Source: Amborella trichopoda (lineage: Eukaryota > Streptophyta > Magnoliopsida > Amborellales > Amborellaceae). Taken from it: a DNA stretch of 64,000 bases. The stretch covers positions 7,698,802 to 7,762,801 of the forward strand of contig NW_006499436.1 of assembly GCF_000471905.2 (NCBI RefSeq), read 5' to 3'. The notes beneath the pieces are model-generated. The model saw only the letters and a list, made by a program, of their open reading frames with translations, searched no databases and had not been told where the DNA came from. The position numbers and the translations under genes were made by a program. Shown here piece after piece: positions 36,787-48,720 of the stretch (its first letter is position 1; each line of letters opens with the position of its first letter).

Positions 36787-39700
36787 GTTGCTCCTCTTTG
36801 GCACTCCCTGTCCTTTGAGGGACAGGTGAGTGGCAAAGAAGTAGATTCTCTTTGGTGCTCCATGTCCTTCGAGGGGCAGGTGAACATCAAAGATAATGCA
36901 TACATTTTAAATTTCTTCATGAGTTCATGTGGTCAGAGGGCACACCAACTAATCCCTCCAAGTCATTGTGCTCACCGTGCTCACCCACCTAAGACATTTT
37001 TCCTCGTAGGGTTTTCGACGTGAGATGTCGATGAGTTACACAAACTTGAAGCTCGAGTTGGATTTTTTGGCCATGCCACTTAACTTCAAGGCTTTTCACA
37101 TTTTCAAATTCTTAAACCTGGCATTTTCTTTGATGTTCTTAGGGTTTTCTAAGGCTTTCTATAGGTTTTTCCTATTTAGGAAAAGGCTTGTTTGGGAAAA
37201 AGGCTTGTCTGGCCAATTCTGAAGAGAGACAGATGAAGAGATGAAGTGACTACGCGATAAATCATCATTTACGGGTATCCAATCTCCTTCGATTTAGAAG
37301 ATGTTTTAAAGATTTTGAAAAGATGGAGAGATTCAAAATAGAACCTAGAACAAGGAAAAGTAACGATTTTGACAAAGAAATTAAAGTTTTTGAAAACACA
37401 AGACATATAGTGAAAATTTTGAAAAGAGAAAGCTATTTTGAAAAACAAATTTTGGTTAGCAGTTTTAACTCCTGCAACCATAGAGCCCTCTAAGTAGTTT
37501 AACATCATGCAGCGATGAACAATGTAGTCGACAGTTAAACTCAACGACCGTGGAGTTTTTATTATTTTTCATTATTATTGCTATTATTTTTTGGCTTCCC
37601 CTGTTCCGGGGTGGTTTTCTTGTAATGTAGGTCTTACAGTTTAACCACTTGTGGCCCCTTTGGTGGACCCTATGGGAGCATATCGGATCTTTGCTTGAAT
37701 CTTCAGGATGAGGAATCATAAAGTATTTCTTTGTCTACCTATCTCAACTATTGCATTTCAATTCAAATGAGAGTTCTTTGGAGCTTTTGAGCAAAACATA
37801 ATTTTGAACATATAGAATACTGCCCCTAGGGGTTCATAATCTACTTGGATTTTTTATTTCGTTCCTCAACCATTCACTTTTCGAAGCTTCAGATGATCGA
37901 GGATCTTAACAATGTTCCATATGGCTAATGCGCATTGATTTTTCTCTTGACACCATTTTGACTCAAGAAGAAAGAAGAGAAGATGTTTAGAGAGAAAGGA
38001 CTTTGGAGAATAGAAGGAAGGATAGAACTTATTTTCATCGCCTCTGTGTCCCTTTCGAGTGTTCAGCCCAGTAGCATTTTTTCCAAAGCTTGGGGTCTCT
38101 TTCGAATTTTTAACCCAGCAGATTTTTTATTTTTTATTTATTGCTCCGGGGTCCCTTTCTGGTGTTTAGCCCTGTAGCCTTTTTTCCAACGCTTGGGGTT
38201 CCTTTCAGACTTTCAGCCCAACGAATTTTTTTTTTTTGAAAAAGAAAACAATGACAAAGGAAGAGGGAGAGGAGGAAGAAGAGTCAAAGGTGCCCCTTCT
38301 TTTTTTTTTTAGCAATTCGCCTTAAGATCATGTAAGAACTCGATCATCTTTCCCTCCTCTAAGTGGTAGTGAGGTTCTTATATCGGTTTTCCTCTAATTT
38401 TCCTGGACCAAGGTTGACATCCAAAATCTCTTTGACTATGGTTGTTGAATCTCCATTGACCTTTTCCTTTAAACTACTCCACTTGAACCTTGATTTTGGG
38501 AGTATAAATCACTCTCAGTTTCATAATCTCTAAGTCTTTTATATGGACGAATAGGATCATCAGGATTTTCCCATTAATGGAGTACTTTATGTTACACATT
38601 AAGCGTTAACGTCCTTTGAAGTGTGAGACATGAATGCCTCATTTGGTTATTTGCAGGGGGTGAGTGATCACCCACCTCCTTTTCGTTTACCTTTTTCATT
38701 GCAAATTTTGGAATTGCTTTTCGAAGGTTAACTCCGTGGTAGGCTCCTTCTCAGTACTCAAGCTTAGGTGAGACTCTCGCACAAGAGGAGTGTTTAAGTT
38801 GGTATTAGATGGTCTTACGGTATGTTGAGAGTCAACGAAGAAGGGTTCCATCTCATTAGTTGCCCCTGTTGTATTAAATGACCTTATGATGTGTTGGGAA
38901 TCAACAAACAAGAGTTCAATCTCATTAGTTGCCCCTATTGTATCCTCTTCATGAGAGGAGTTTGCTCTTATTAATATTTTGATGGGGTTACGCTTGTAGG
39001 GCTTTTTGTTCTGTTGGAAACTTTCACAGGATGAATTCTCTTTACATGGTGGTGCTCCGGTTATCGGAGTTGTGCTCATGTCGTTAATGACTTTTAGAGA
39101 GCCTGCCTCTTGAGGAGCTAACATGGTCGGATTTTCAGTATCCAATTCTTAATCCCAGATTGGTGGATCATTTAAGAAATCTTGTGAAGGTGGCCCAGGT
39201 GAGCCCCTTGGAATTTCCAAAGGTTCGAGCTTTGTCAACTCTAGTGAAGATGTCAAATCTTTGGGAATAGTCAAATTTGGGCTCTTTACTTCTCTATCAT
39301 CTATAATTGTGTTCACCTCGAGAGGTGATTCGGTTAAATGGTCTAAGCTTAGCTCCTCATCGCATATAGGTAGGTTGGTGAAGAAGTTTGGTGAAGGTGG
39401 CCCAGGTAAGCCCCTTAGAATTTCCAAAGGTTCGACTTCTTTTGATATTTGAGGTATTGGCCCCTTGTATGGAAGCGTAATGAGAGACTTTGGGGTGTTG
39501 ACCCCTTATTTGGAAGATGATCCCGTATTAATGATATGGATCACATCAATTTTTAACACGTCGTCCTCATCATATTGATCCCACTTAGGTGGGTCATCGT
39601 TTTAAGGTGAAGGGCTTCCTTTTAGCACTTGCTCATTCTCTCTCACGAGTTATTGTCCCAAAATTAAGGTTTTTCTTGTCGTCATGGGATTGGAAATCCA

Positions 39701-40154
39701 TAGCTTCAAAACCTTGGTTGAGCTTATGCTCGAGTTCATTTTGCTCTTGCGAGTTTGATTTATTGCCCCATACGGATGAACTATTTATTGTGTTAACTTG
39801 GAAGTACGGGTTGAAGGGTTCATATGCCCTGGTGTGACTCTTGATGATGAGGATTTCTTGTGCCACTTTTGGGAGTGTATCTTGAAGTGGAATTCCATAT
39901 GCGATGCCCCTTTCTTCTCCCTTTTCTTCGATTATGGGCTTGGAGCTAAGGACATCCTCACTGCTTTGATCTTGAGTATCCTAAGTCATTAACTCTTGGG
40001 TGAGGTTGTGCTCGTTTTGTTCTTCATCTACTGGACTTTCCAGTTGATTTCTTCTTGTGCTCCAAGGCTTTGTGGTTGTTCTTCCGGTTTGGGCACATCT
40101 TGTGCTTCTCTTGAGTTAATCAGATTGACATTAGTATTCTTTGTCAAGACATCT
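36787..40154 (-). other. Interior of the gypsy-type element without recognised domains
   Basis: Where pol would be expected there are only Pro/Glu/Ser-rich minus-strand frames (38696-39145, 39149-39427) with an internal duplication of an IPRGSPGPPSQDF-like segment. The stretch also has a tandem repeat of a GGGGTCCCTTTC...AGCCCA(G/A) unit, about 60 bp, four copies at 38035-38235. No protease, reverse transcriptase or integrase motif was found. Confidence 0.6.
38035..38235. repeat. Tandem repeat, ~60 bp unit, four copies
   Basis: Each unit has (T)GGGGTCCCTTTC followed by a TTTAGCCCAG(T/C)AG-like phrase and a T-rich linker. Confidence 0.75.
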
Positions 40155-42300
40155 AGGGTTATGATTCTTCTTTTCCGTCAACATCTTCCTTTTTGACACT
40201 TATTATGCCGTCATCGATAAGATCTTGAACTCTATGTCTGAAAGCTCGACATTCCTCAGTGCTATGGACATAGTTTTGATGCCAATCGCACCATCGAGAT
40301 ATATCGCCTCCATGGAAAGGAGGAATCTTGGTTGTTGTCAGTAATTCTATGAGGCTAGCCTTAAGCAGCTTCTTAATGACATTGGTCATATGCTCATCAA
40401 TGAGAGTAAATTCCCTTGAAGTCTGCATTCTTCATGTGGAAGAATAAATTTTAGTCTTTTTTTGTGAATGGTTTGCAAAAGGGTTGCTTTTCTTGATCAT
40501 GTTCACTTCTCCTTCTTGAGAGGGTTTTCGGCTGCGGTTGCGCGATATTCTTTCAAGCATAACATCAAATGAGTAAGGGACTGCCCGCATACTGAAGAAC
40601 ATGACATATTATGGAGTCATGTTCTCTAATGCCATGCTTACCTTCACGGTTTTAGGGAGTGGAGTTTCAATAACTCGCTTATCGGCCTCTCTGAATCTGA
40701 TTATTAACAGGGAAGGAGACTCGCCCGACTTTTGTTTGGTGGAAGCTAACTCACCAAGGGTGACGTGTCTTGGCCTTCCTCCGCTATAACGGGAGGAAAA
40801 TTGCTTGAACATTTCGCCAATAGTTGCTTGAGGGTTATCCTTCATGAATCTTTGATGCCACAACAAGGGTTCTTCTGATAAGCAATGCGAGAACATGACC
40901 TTAAGTTGGTTGGGTCAGTCTCGCAGTGTGTGGACCATCAATAAGTAGACGTTGATGTGTGCCTCAGAATCCCCTTCCCCTAAAAATGTGTTTATGAATT
41001 GTGATATCACAAACCCCACTTGTAGATCTTTTAGGTTTCTTAGAATTTCTTGTACATAAGCTTTAGGAGTTGAGAAATCCCATATTCCCATTTTCTCTAA
41101 AGAGTCTTGGAGGTGTTTCATACGAGTGACTTGAGCTATCGTTATAGCTGTGAGCTGTCTCGGTTGTATGGTCTGTTGAACCTGACTTTGTGGTATGTGG
41201 CTTGTATAAACTGGCTGTGGGGCCCATGTAGCGGGTTGCCCCAAGGACTGAGCTTGATGAATGTGTTGAACTTGATGTGACAGTTATCGGCTTGTAGACT
41301 CACCCAAGTTGAATTGGGTCAGAGCATACCCATTACTCGGAGGTTGCACAGCTTGGCCATGCAATGAGGCTTGCAGGATAAGATCACCACTTAACTGGGA
41401 TGAACGATTCAAGTTGCTATGATGACTAGACCTCTGACTTGAGTGGTTAGGTCTACCTGACACTGACCTTGATTGAATGATCTATCCCTAGGGTTAGGGT
41501 ATTTTCTTGCCCCAACATTGGACTGAAAGAGTGAAGGAATGCCATAACTATTGCCAGAGGGAATCTGCCCTCGAGGTAGACTTGGGCTCGGGTGATGATT
41601 AGAATTAGACCTCTGGCTCGTAGTGGGTTGGATTGGTAAGCTAACAGCCTTAGGATTATCCTGGTATGAGCCAAAATATTGAACTTGGCCTATGGCTTGA
41701 GCTTCTGACCTAACTTTCGTAGATTGAGTGTGCTGGATGGTGTATCCTCTATTGAGCAGATCGTGAAAGTAAGCATGAACCTTAGGATTGTCGTTATATC
41801 GAGTTAGGTCAAAACCTTGATCTTTACTGATGATGGATTGTTTAGGTAGATTTTCCCTAGTTATATGTGAACCCACTTGCCCACTAACTGCCTGATTGCC
41901 AAGATTGGAATGTTGGGCCACTAATTGACCATTGGGGTTCACACGGCGGAGATCGGTTGACTTAGAGATTTGAGTCGGGGCCTTATTCTTGTTGTGCCGA
42001 CTGGATTTGAGGTTAACCCTTATGTCTTGGAGGATTGCCCCCGGCCTGACCCCTTGACTATTCAAGGTGTTACGAACCTTATTAACTTGTTGGCTCGTGA
42101 CTTCCAAATGATGGCCCTGACGGCTTGGATGACTAGGTTTAGTTCCATGTAGGTTGAGAGTCAGCTTATTGACACGAGTGCTATGGGTGATTTGTGACGG
42201 AGCACTGTGACAATACCTCTTGGATTGACTAGGTTCTCTAGATCTAGATTGAGCTGGGGCCACAGGGTTGGACCTTGCTCTACTATGATCATGGGTCATG
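40155..42300 (-). pseudogene. Gag-like region of the gypsy-type element, fossil
   Basis: The N-terminal part (41409-42299) is Gln/Ser/Arg-rich and repetitive. A middle part (40609-40896) resembles the plant retrotransposon gag domain with WHQRFMKDNPQATIGEMF and a following FSSRY. A C-terminal part (40159-40428) has CDWHQNYVHSTEECRAFRHR, the kind of pseudo zinc-finger segment that ends gag in Tat/Ogre-like gypsy elements. The region is broken in a few places. No pol follows it; the interior from 40150 down to 36790 codes for nothing I recognise. Confidence 0.75.
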
Positions 42301-43020
42301 ATTCCTAAACTCAGTGAGAACTAGACTCGATGCCTAAAGGTAGACCTAGTCTGACTCTAGGGGGAAAACCCTAAATAAGATCTAGCGTAGGACTAGACTG
42401 GATGAAACTTGCTAGACTCAATGGGTTTTTGTTCAGACTCTGAACTAGGGTAAGCCTAGTCTAGCTCTAGAGGCAACTCTAAGCTTAGACCTATACTAAA
42501 ACCTACACTGAGATTTAGACTAGATGGGTACGAGTCTCAGCTCGGGCCAAGAGTGTGTCTAGATTCGAACCTAGGTGTGATCCTGGTGCGGACCTGGATT
42601 GAGCTGGGTGCAAGCCTAGGCTTGAACCTAGAGGGTTTTGAAGATTAGACCGGGTGTGGACCCGAACTGGATCAAGGTTGAGACAGGCACAAGCCCTAGG
42701 CTTGAACCAAAAGGGGGCCTAGATTCGAACCTGGGTGTGAACCGGTTTGGACCTGAGTTAGGCTAGGTATAAACCTGAACTTGGACCCAGAGAGTTTTGA
42801 TGATTAGACTAGGTATGGACCTGAACTGGATCAAAGATGAACGCCAAACATGCCCTCGACTTGGATCGAGAGGGGGCCTAAGTTCGGACCAAGGCGAAAC
42901 CTGGTTTGGACTTGGGTTAAGCTGGGTACAAGCATGGACTTGGATTAAAAGCGAGCCCAGTTTGAGATCTAAGAACCAACAAAAATATGCAAGCACAATA
43001 CACAAAAACTTTTGACCTAG
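42300..43020. repeat. Degenerate tandem repeat in the gypsy-type element leader
   Basis: Phrases such as GATTAGAC(C/T)(G/A)GGT(G/A)TGGAC and CTTGAACC(T/A)(A/G)(G/A)AGG recur with a period near 150-180 bp, with shorter CTAGACT/GGACCT echoes between. It lies between the gag-like region and the 5' LTR. Confidence 0.65.
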
Positions 43021-43700
43021 ATTATAGGTAGGCTTGGCTTGAGAGTGGGTTCCTAACTATTGAAATGCGGCTAGGCTGATATAGATCCCCACATAGGTCA
43101 TGGCCTCTTGTTATAGGATGTTCACAGGTCCTACTATACACGGAGTTGCTTTGAGGCAAATGATTGTGGAGGGGAGCTCACAGTTAAAGGTACGTGAATC
43201 CAACCGCCGCGACTCTCAAATCTAGGTTCCCCTCACACCGCTAACGCGGATTTTGGTGGTTTTCGAAAATATTTGTTGGTTTCCCGGGCATTCCCGGTCC
43301 GGTGTGTGTAAGATTGTGTAAAGAAACATGCAAGAAAAAATAAAGTAGCAAGCAAGTAGGCACACAATGCAAGAAAAATATGAGCACTTGGCACTGATCG
43401 TGCTAAGTGAGGTGTGCTTCGGGTCGGGTTTTTGATTGACCAAAAGCACAGTTCAGATGTGGGGGTAAGCAACCCCTAAGAAGGTATACAATAAATGAAA
43501 GTGGAACCAGGCACAACTTGCCTAGTTGAGCGTGCCCCGAGTCGAGGGTGACTCAATCAAGGCACAACTAGTGAGAGAGTGCAGGTTACCCTGCAATTGT
43601 TTTTTAACCCCTTTTTGTTTAATGAGGAGAGAAAGAAGCGACAAATGCCGAATTAGAAGCAAAGAAATGATAGAGATTTTTTTTTGACAAATTTTGTTTT

Positions 43701-43941
43701 NNNNNNNNNNNNNNNNNNNNNNNNNNNNNNNNNNNNNNNNNNNNNNNNNNNNNNNNNNNNNNNNNNNNNNNNNNNNNNNNNNNNNNNNNNNNNNNNNNNN
43801 NNNNNNNNNNNNNNNNNNNNNNNNNNNNNNNNNNNNNNNNNNNNNNNNNNNNNNNNNNNNNNNNNNNNNNNNNNNNNNNNNNNNNNNNNNNNNNNNNNNN
43901 NNNNNNNNNNNNNNNNNNNNNNNNNNNNNNNNNNNNNNNNN
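43701..43941. other. Assembly gap (241 N)
   Basis: A run of 241 undetermined bases inside the gypsy-type element, flanked by T-rich homopolymer sequence. Frames reported through it are not real. Confidence 1.
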
Positions 43942-45141
43942 ACAAGATAGCCTTAAAAGAACTTTTTTTTTGTTTTTTTGAAAGACTAATGGTTTTTTAA
44001 ATTTTTTTTTTTTTTCTCTCCCACACCCTAAAACTCTCTCTCACGATCTTTTCTTCCTATTTTCTCTCAATCCCCTTTCCGTATTTCTTCTCCCTATTTT
44101 CTCTCAATCTCCCTTCCCTATCCATCTCTATCTAAATCTTCCATAAATTTCCTCTAAAGGGATTTGTTGCTATCTAAGTAAATCTCATCCCAAGGGAATA
44201 GTTTCCATCTATTCCCCAAAATCCTCTTAACAACTCACATACCTCATCCCACTTAACTTAAAATCACGTATTATTGATATGAAAAACTATCCCATGAATA
44301 CCAAAGAAGAAAAAATTATTCCATGAATATAAAAAAAGATTAAGGAAGAAGAGACCAAAGAATGTTTTGAACGTGAATACCAACAGAGATTGCTAACAAT
44401 TAACTGAAAGTGTTAAATACGGAATAAGTCCAAAAAAAAAGTTCTATCTCTTAATAAAAAACTCTACCTCTTTCAATAAGATAAAGGAAAATGAATAAAC
44501 AATAAGGAAACCTTATGAGGAAAGAAAAAAGACAACAATGAACTAAAAAAAATAAGGAAACTAAAATCAGAATCCCAAAAGAAAATATTCATACCCCTCT
44601 CTCTCTTTCTCTCTGTCTAAAATTCACAAAAGTTCAAGGAGATGAAAATAAAATAGAAAATATTGGGATCTAAAAATTTATAGCCATAAACAAAGACGCG
44701 CAAGTTCCCTGAAACATAAGAAAATTATTTGGAATGGATCCAAGCGCTTAACCAGTTGGAGTAGGTGGAGAGAGAAGATAATAGGAAGTTGAGTAGCCTT
44801 TTTAAATAGAGATAAGCACGAACCCAAAACAACCTTTTAGAAGTACAAAAGAAACATAAACACGCTCTTATCACAAAAGTCAATGAGTGATCCTTTTTCA
44901 TTCTTTTCTACTTACAAACTAAAATAATAATAAATAAATAAAGTGAAAAGAAATACTAAGGGAAAAAGGTAACAAAAACAAGATTTCCTATGAAAAAGAA
45001 TTAATTTTTTTTTTTTCGTTTCTTTTGGTTTTTTTTTATTTAATAAAAGACCTTAAAAAGGAGATCGGGGGTTGCTTGTATTTTATTTTTTATTTTTCGT
45101 TCACGGATCTTGCTCGAAATGCCCCACGGTGGCCGCCAAAC

Positions 45142-45950
45142 TGTTTACAGTGCAAAATCAGAGAGATCTTCAGAGGAAGATCCCTTAGATCTGAACACCA
45201 CAAACTAATTTTAAAAGAAGACGATAGATAATGTAGGGAAAATCGAATTCTGATCTGAGGCCAAATCTGCCTAGAAACGAGCGGATCTGTTCTTAGATCA
45301 GTGGCAACGCTAGCATTAATCCGAATATGAAACACGAATTAAAAAGGAATAAAAACTAATCTAATCGAATCAAAATAAAATAAAAGCAAAAAATAAATAA
45401 TAAAATAGTAAGAAATGATACCAAACCGGATCAAATGGCCCGAGACTCCCGAGCCTTCGAGGGCTCGCCTTTATCAGAACCAGTGTCCTCTTTGTCTATC
45501 TTTCTCCAAGTGTTGATCAGGCCTTAGCCTGGTTGAATGGCTTTTCTGATCTAAAGATAGCTTAGAACTAGGGTTTTTTGGGTTAGGTTTTTCTTTCTTT
45601 GGGCTCTCACTTTAACTTCTAGCCTCCCACATCCCAGTTTCCTTCTTTTAACCTACACGTCCCACCTTTTTAAAAGGTGTCCCTAGTCTCCCACATGCCA
45701 CCTCCTTCCCAAAAAACATGAGTTTTATTTTTCTTAGAAACCTAATAGGGATGTAGAATAGATAACTTCTAAAACATGAGATTGCTAGGTGTGGATTGGA
45801 ATTACAAAAAGCTGGGGATTTGCTAGGTGTGGATCATAGGATGAGACCATGGATTGTGGTGGTCTATGGTTTAGGGTTGTATTGAAATAGTGTGGTCCTA
45901 TGGATTCAGGAAAATCATAGAATTTGCCAATTTAAAATGGGGTGTTTACA
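45142..45950 (-). repeat. 5' LTR of the gypsy-type element
   Basis: 809 bp, aligned with 35822-36786, with single copies of the phrases multiplied in the other LTR; next to the primer-binding site at about 45122-45141. Confidence 0.85.
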
Positions 45951-48091
45951 CCATAAAATTTTGAAAACTAGAAAAATTGATTTGTCTCATTTGCGAGTAT
46001 TTGGATGTGTGTATTATGTTCATATGGCTGGGAACAACTGGGATAAACTTGATATACGTTTGAGTAGATGTATTATTCTTGGATACTCCTCTATTCAAAA
46101 GGGATGCAAATGTTATAATCCCACAACTAGAAAAATGCATATTTCCAGATATGTTTTATTTGCTGAAATAGAGTCCTATTTCCATGACACATTAGAGAGT
46201 GGTTTGGAAAATAAGACCCAGGGGGAGTATTCAAGAGATCGTTTTCCCATGCCTGATATTAATATCAGTGACGTGTTCAACACACTCGGAACAAGTCATG
46301 ATGATCAAGTCGAAGCTGAAGATATCTCTAAAACTCAACACACTGGTTTGGAAGAAAAGACTCTTCCTTGGACATGGCTCTACCTGATCCCCCCTTACGC
46401 ATATCTTCTCGCATCTCTCAATCTTCCTATAGACTTCAAGATTTTTATATTTACCATGCAATGTCTTATCCTTTTTGAAATCATATTTCATATGAAAATA
46501 TCTCTCATGGCTATTTTTCTTTGTAAGTTTTATTTATCATCATTATGAGCCAACCAATTTTAAAAATATTATTTCTCAATCTGTGTGGAGGAAGGCCATG
46601 AAATAGGAACTTCAAACACTTGACAAGAACTATACTTAGGACATAGTCGGGCTACCTAAAGGGAAGAAAGCAGTTGGATGCAGATGAATTTATAAAATCA
46701 AATATAATAGTGATGGGTCTGTTGAGAGACATAAGGCCAGGTTGGTGGCCAAAAGATTTACTCAAACTTATGGAGTCGATTACAAAGAGACTTTTGTACC
46801 AGTTGCCATGATGAATATTGTTCGTATCCTTTCGTCTGTCGTGGTTAATTGTGGGCGGTCTCTACATCAGATGAATGTCAAAAATGCCTTTTTATATGGT
46901 AACCTTGAAGAAGAAGTCTATATGAGTCTTCCTCCAGGCCATTCTAAAGAAATGAGAAAGGTCTTGTATGCAAATTAAAGAAGACATTGTATGTACTTAA
47001 ACAATCACTTCGCACATGGTATGCCAAACTCAGCTCAGCTTTGAGGAGTGTCAGGTTTCTTAGAAGTTCATCAGATTCTTCGATGTTTATAAAAAAGGGG
47101 ACTTCAGGTACAATAGTTGTACTTATTTATGTTGATGATATTATTGTTACAGGTGATGATAAAAAAAGAATCGTGCAACTTAAAAATTATCTTCACGAGA
47201 AATTTGAACATTAAAGACTTTGGTCAACTAAAATATTTGCTCGACATTGAAGTAGTATATTAAAAAAAGGGACTCTTCATTTCTCAAAGGAAATATGTAT
47301 TAGATATGTTGAAAGAAAATAGAAAACTAGGAGTTAAACATGTTGACACTCCTGTTGATATTAATTGCAAATTTAATTAAACAAATGGAAAACCTCTTGA
47401 AGATATGAGCTACTTTCAGAGACTTGTGGGCAGATTGATTTATTTGACTGTAACATGACTAGATATAATGTATACAGTTAGTCTTGTGAGCCAATTTATG
47501 CATACTCCTAGATCATGTCATATGAAGGTTATCGATAGGATTCTCAGATATCTTAAGTCGTCACCCGGTACAGGTGTTTGGTTAAAACCGAATGGTCGCA
47601 CTAATATTATTGGTTATTTTGATGTTGACTAGGCAGGTAGTCCAGTTGGCAGGAGGTCCACTATCGGCTATTGTACTATGGTTGGAGGAAACTTAATTAC
47701 TTGAAAAAGCAAAAGACAAAATGTAGTTGCTCGATCTAGTGCAGAGGACAAATATAAAGCTATGGCTTCACCTACAGTGAATTGATGTGGCTAAAATACC
47801 TACTTCGAGATGTGGGGTTCCCAACGGCAATACAATGGAAATATTATGTGATAATCAAGTAGCTATGCATATAGCGTCCAATTTAGTTTTATGAAAGAAC
47901 CATGCACATAGAAATTGATTGTCACTTTGTGAGAGAAAATGTCCAGTAAAAAATTATTAGTACTCCTTATGTTCGAAGTGAAGACCTACTTGCATACATG
48001 TTTACCAAAGCTATTGCAAAGACAAAGTTCCATCAAATACTGTCCAAGTTGGACTCCATTGATATCTACACACCAACTTGAGGGGGAGCAT

Positions 48092-48368
48092 TGACAGTTA
48101 TAGGAACCAAATATTAAGTTTCCTATCTTGTATAACGTAAGATATTAAGTTTCATGTATAGAGTTTGTTGAGTTTCCTATTTTGTGGGATTACTATTGTA
48201 ATGTGATTTGTTTCCTAAAAGGCAAGAGATGTAATGCTATAAATTTCGGGTAAGCTAAAGTAATCCCTATGAATGAGATATTGGTTTTCCCTTCGGGGAC
48301 GTAGGCACTATAGCCAAACCACGTATATGTCGTGTTGATTATTCTTTTCTATTATTGCAAATTCTACA
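48092..48368 (+). repeat. 3' LTR of outer copia
   Basis: 277 bp, begins TGACAGTTATAGG after the polypurine tract. It is longer than the 5' LTR mainly through a duplicated GATATTAAGTTTC-type phrase. By eye about one site in eight differs, so an insertion of several million years ago is plausible. Confidence 0.88.
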
Positions 48369-48720
48369 CTCTCTTATCTCTTCCTCATCCTTCATTTTCT
48401 CTTTCCTCATTCTTTACTCTCACTCATTTTCTTTTACTATCATCACCAATATCTCTTTTTACACTATTTATTTCTCAACATCTCTTTTCCAATTACAATT
48501 ATCATCATACTCACCATATCCTTGAAGAGTCACATTATCTGACTATCTCATTCATTTTCTCTTTCCTCATCCTTCATTTTCTCTTCTTCATCTTTCATTT
48601 TCTCTTTTCTCATTCTCTACTCTCACTCATTCTCTCTTATTATCCTCACCAATGTCTCTTTGTACAACATTTATTTCTCAACATCTCTCTACTAGACAAG
48701 CTCAACTAGACAGACTGAAA
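48369..48720. repeat. CT-rich minisatellite next to the outer copia
   Basis: A phrase like CTCATCCTTCATTTTCTCTT followed by CTCATTCTCTACTCTCACTC repeats about three times. A related sequence lies on the other flank of the copia at 33425-33520, so the element landed inside a pre-existing repeat. Confidence 0.7.

Larger units (their letters stand above)
35822..45950 (-). mobile_element. Ty3/gypsy-type non-autonomous element with gag-like region only (TR-GAG-like), fossil
   Basis: Long direct repeats at 35822-36786 and 45142-45950 begin TGTTTA and end TGTTTACA. Read on the minus strand, the right LTR is followed by GTTTGGCGGCCACCGTGGGG, close to gypsy-type (tRNA-Arg-like) primer sites, and the left LTR is preceded by a purine-rich CAAAGAGGAGC. 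Flanking CCATG / CCATA is a target-site duplication. A gag-like coding region (40155-42300) is present, but no protease, reverse transcriptase, RNase H or integrase is recognisable in the interior. This matches the published TR-GAG class of large non-autonomous plant elements. A 241-base gap hides part of the 5' interior. The element is broken; LTRs differ at roughly one site in eight by eye. Confidence 0.82.
33521..48368 (+). mobile_element. Ty1/copia LTR retrotransposon, split by a nested gypsy-type element; fossil
   Basis: LTRs at 33521-33766 and 48092-48368 enclose copia parts in order. Gag remnants lie at 34420-34770. A protease-like region is near 34820-35050 (ATDHMTGNL). An integrase core is at 35370-35820, with the DNGTEY segment. 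Reverse transcriptase is at 46600-47215, with YVDDIIV. RNase H is at 47400-48060. The 3' LTR is preceded by the polypurine tract GAGGGGGAGC at 48080-48089. A 10.1 kb element sits inside the integrase region (35822-45950), with a CCAT(G/A) target duplication, so the copia is the older insertion. Without the insertion it would be about 4.7 kb, normal for copia. Coding parts are broken in many places. Confidence 0.9.

Noticed and set aside
38696-39427. Pro/Glu-rich minus frames as a novel host gene
   Set aside because: They lie between the LTRs of the gypsy-type element, so they belong to it.
43619-43981. Open frames through the N run
   Set aside because: They are artefacts of undetermined bases.
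48332-48709. 125-codon plus frame rich in Phe, Leu and Ser
   Set aside because: It translates the CT-rich minisatellite next to the copia LTR.
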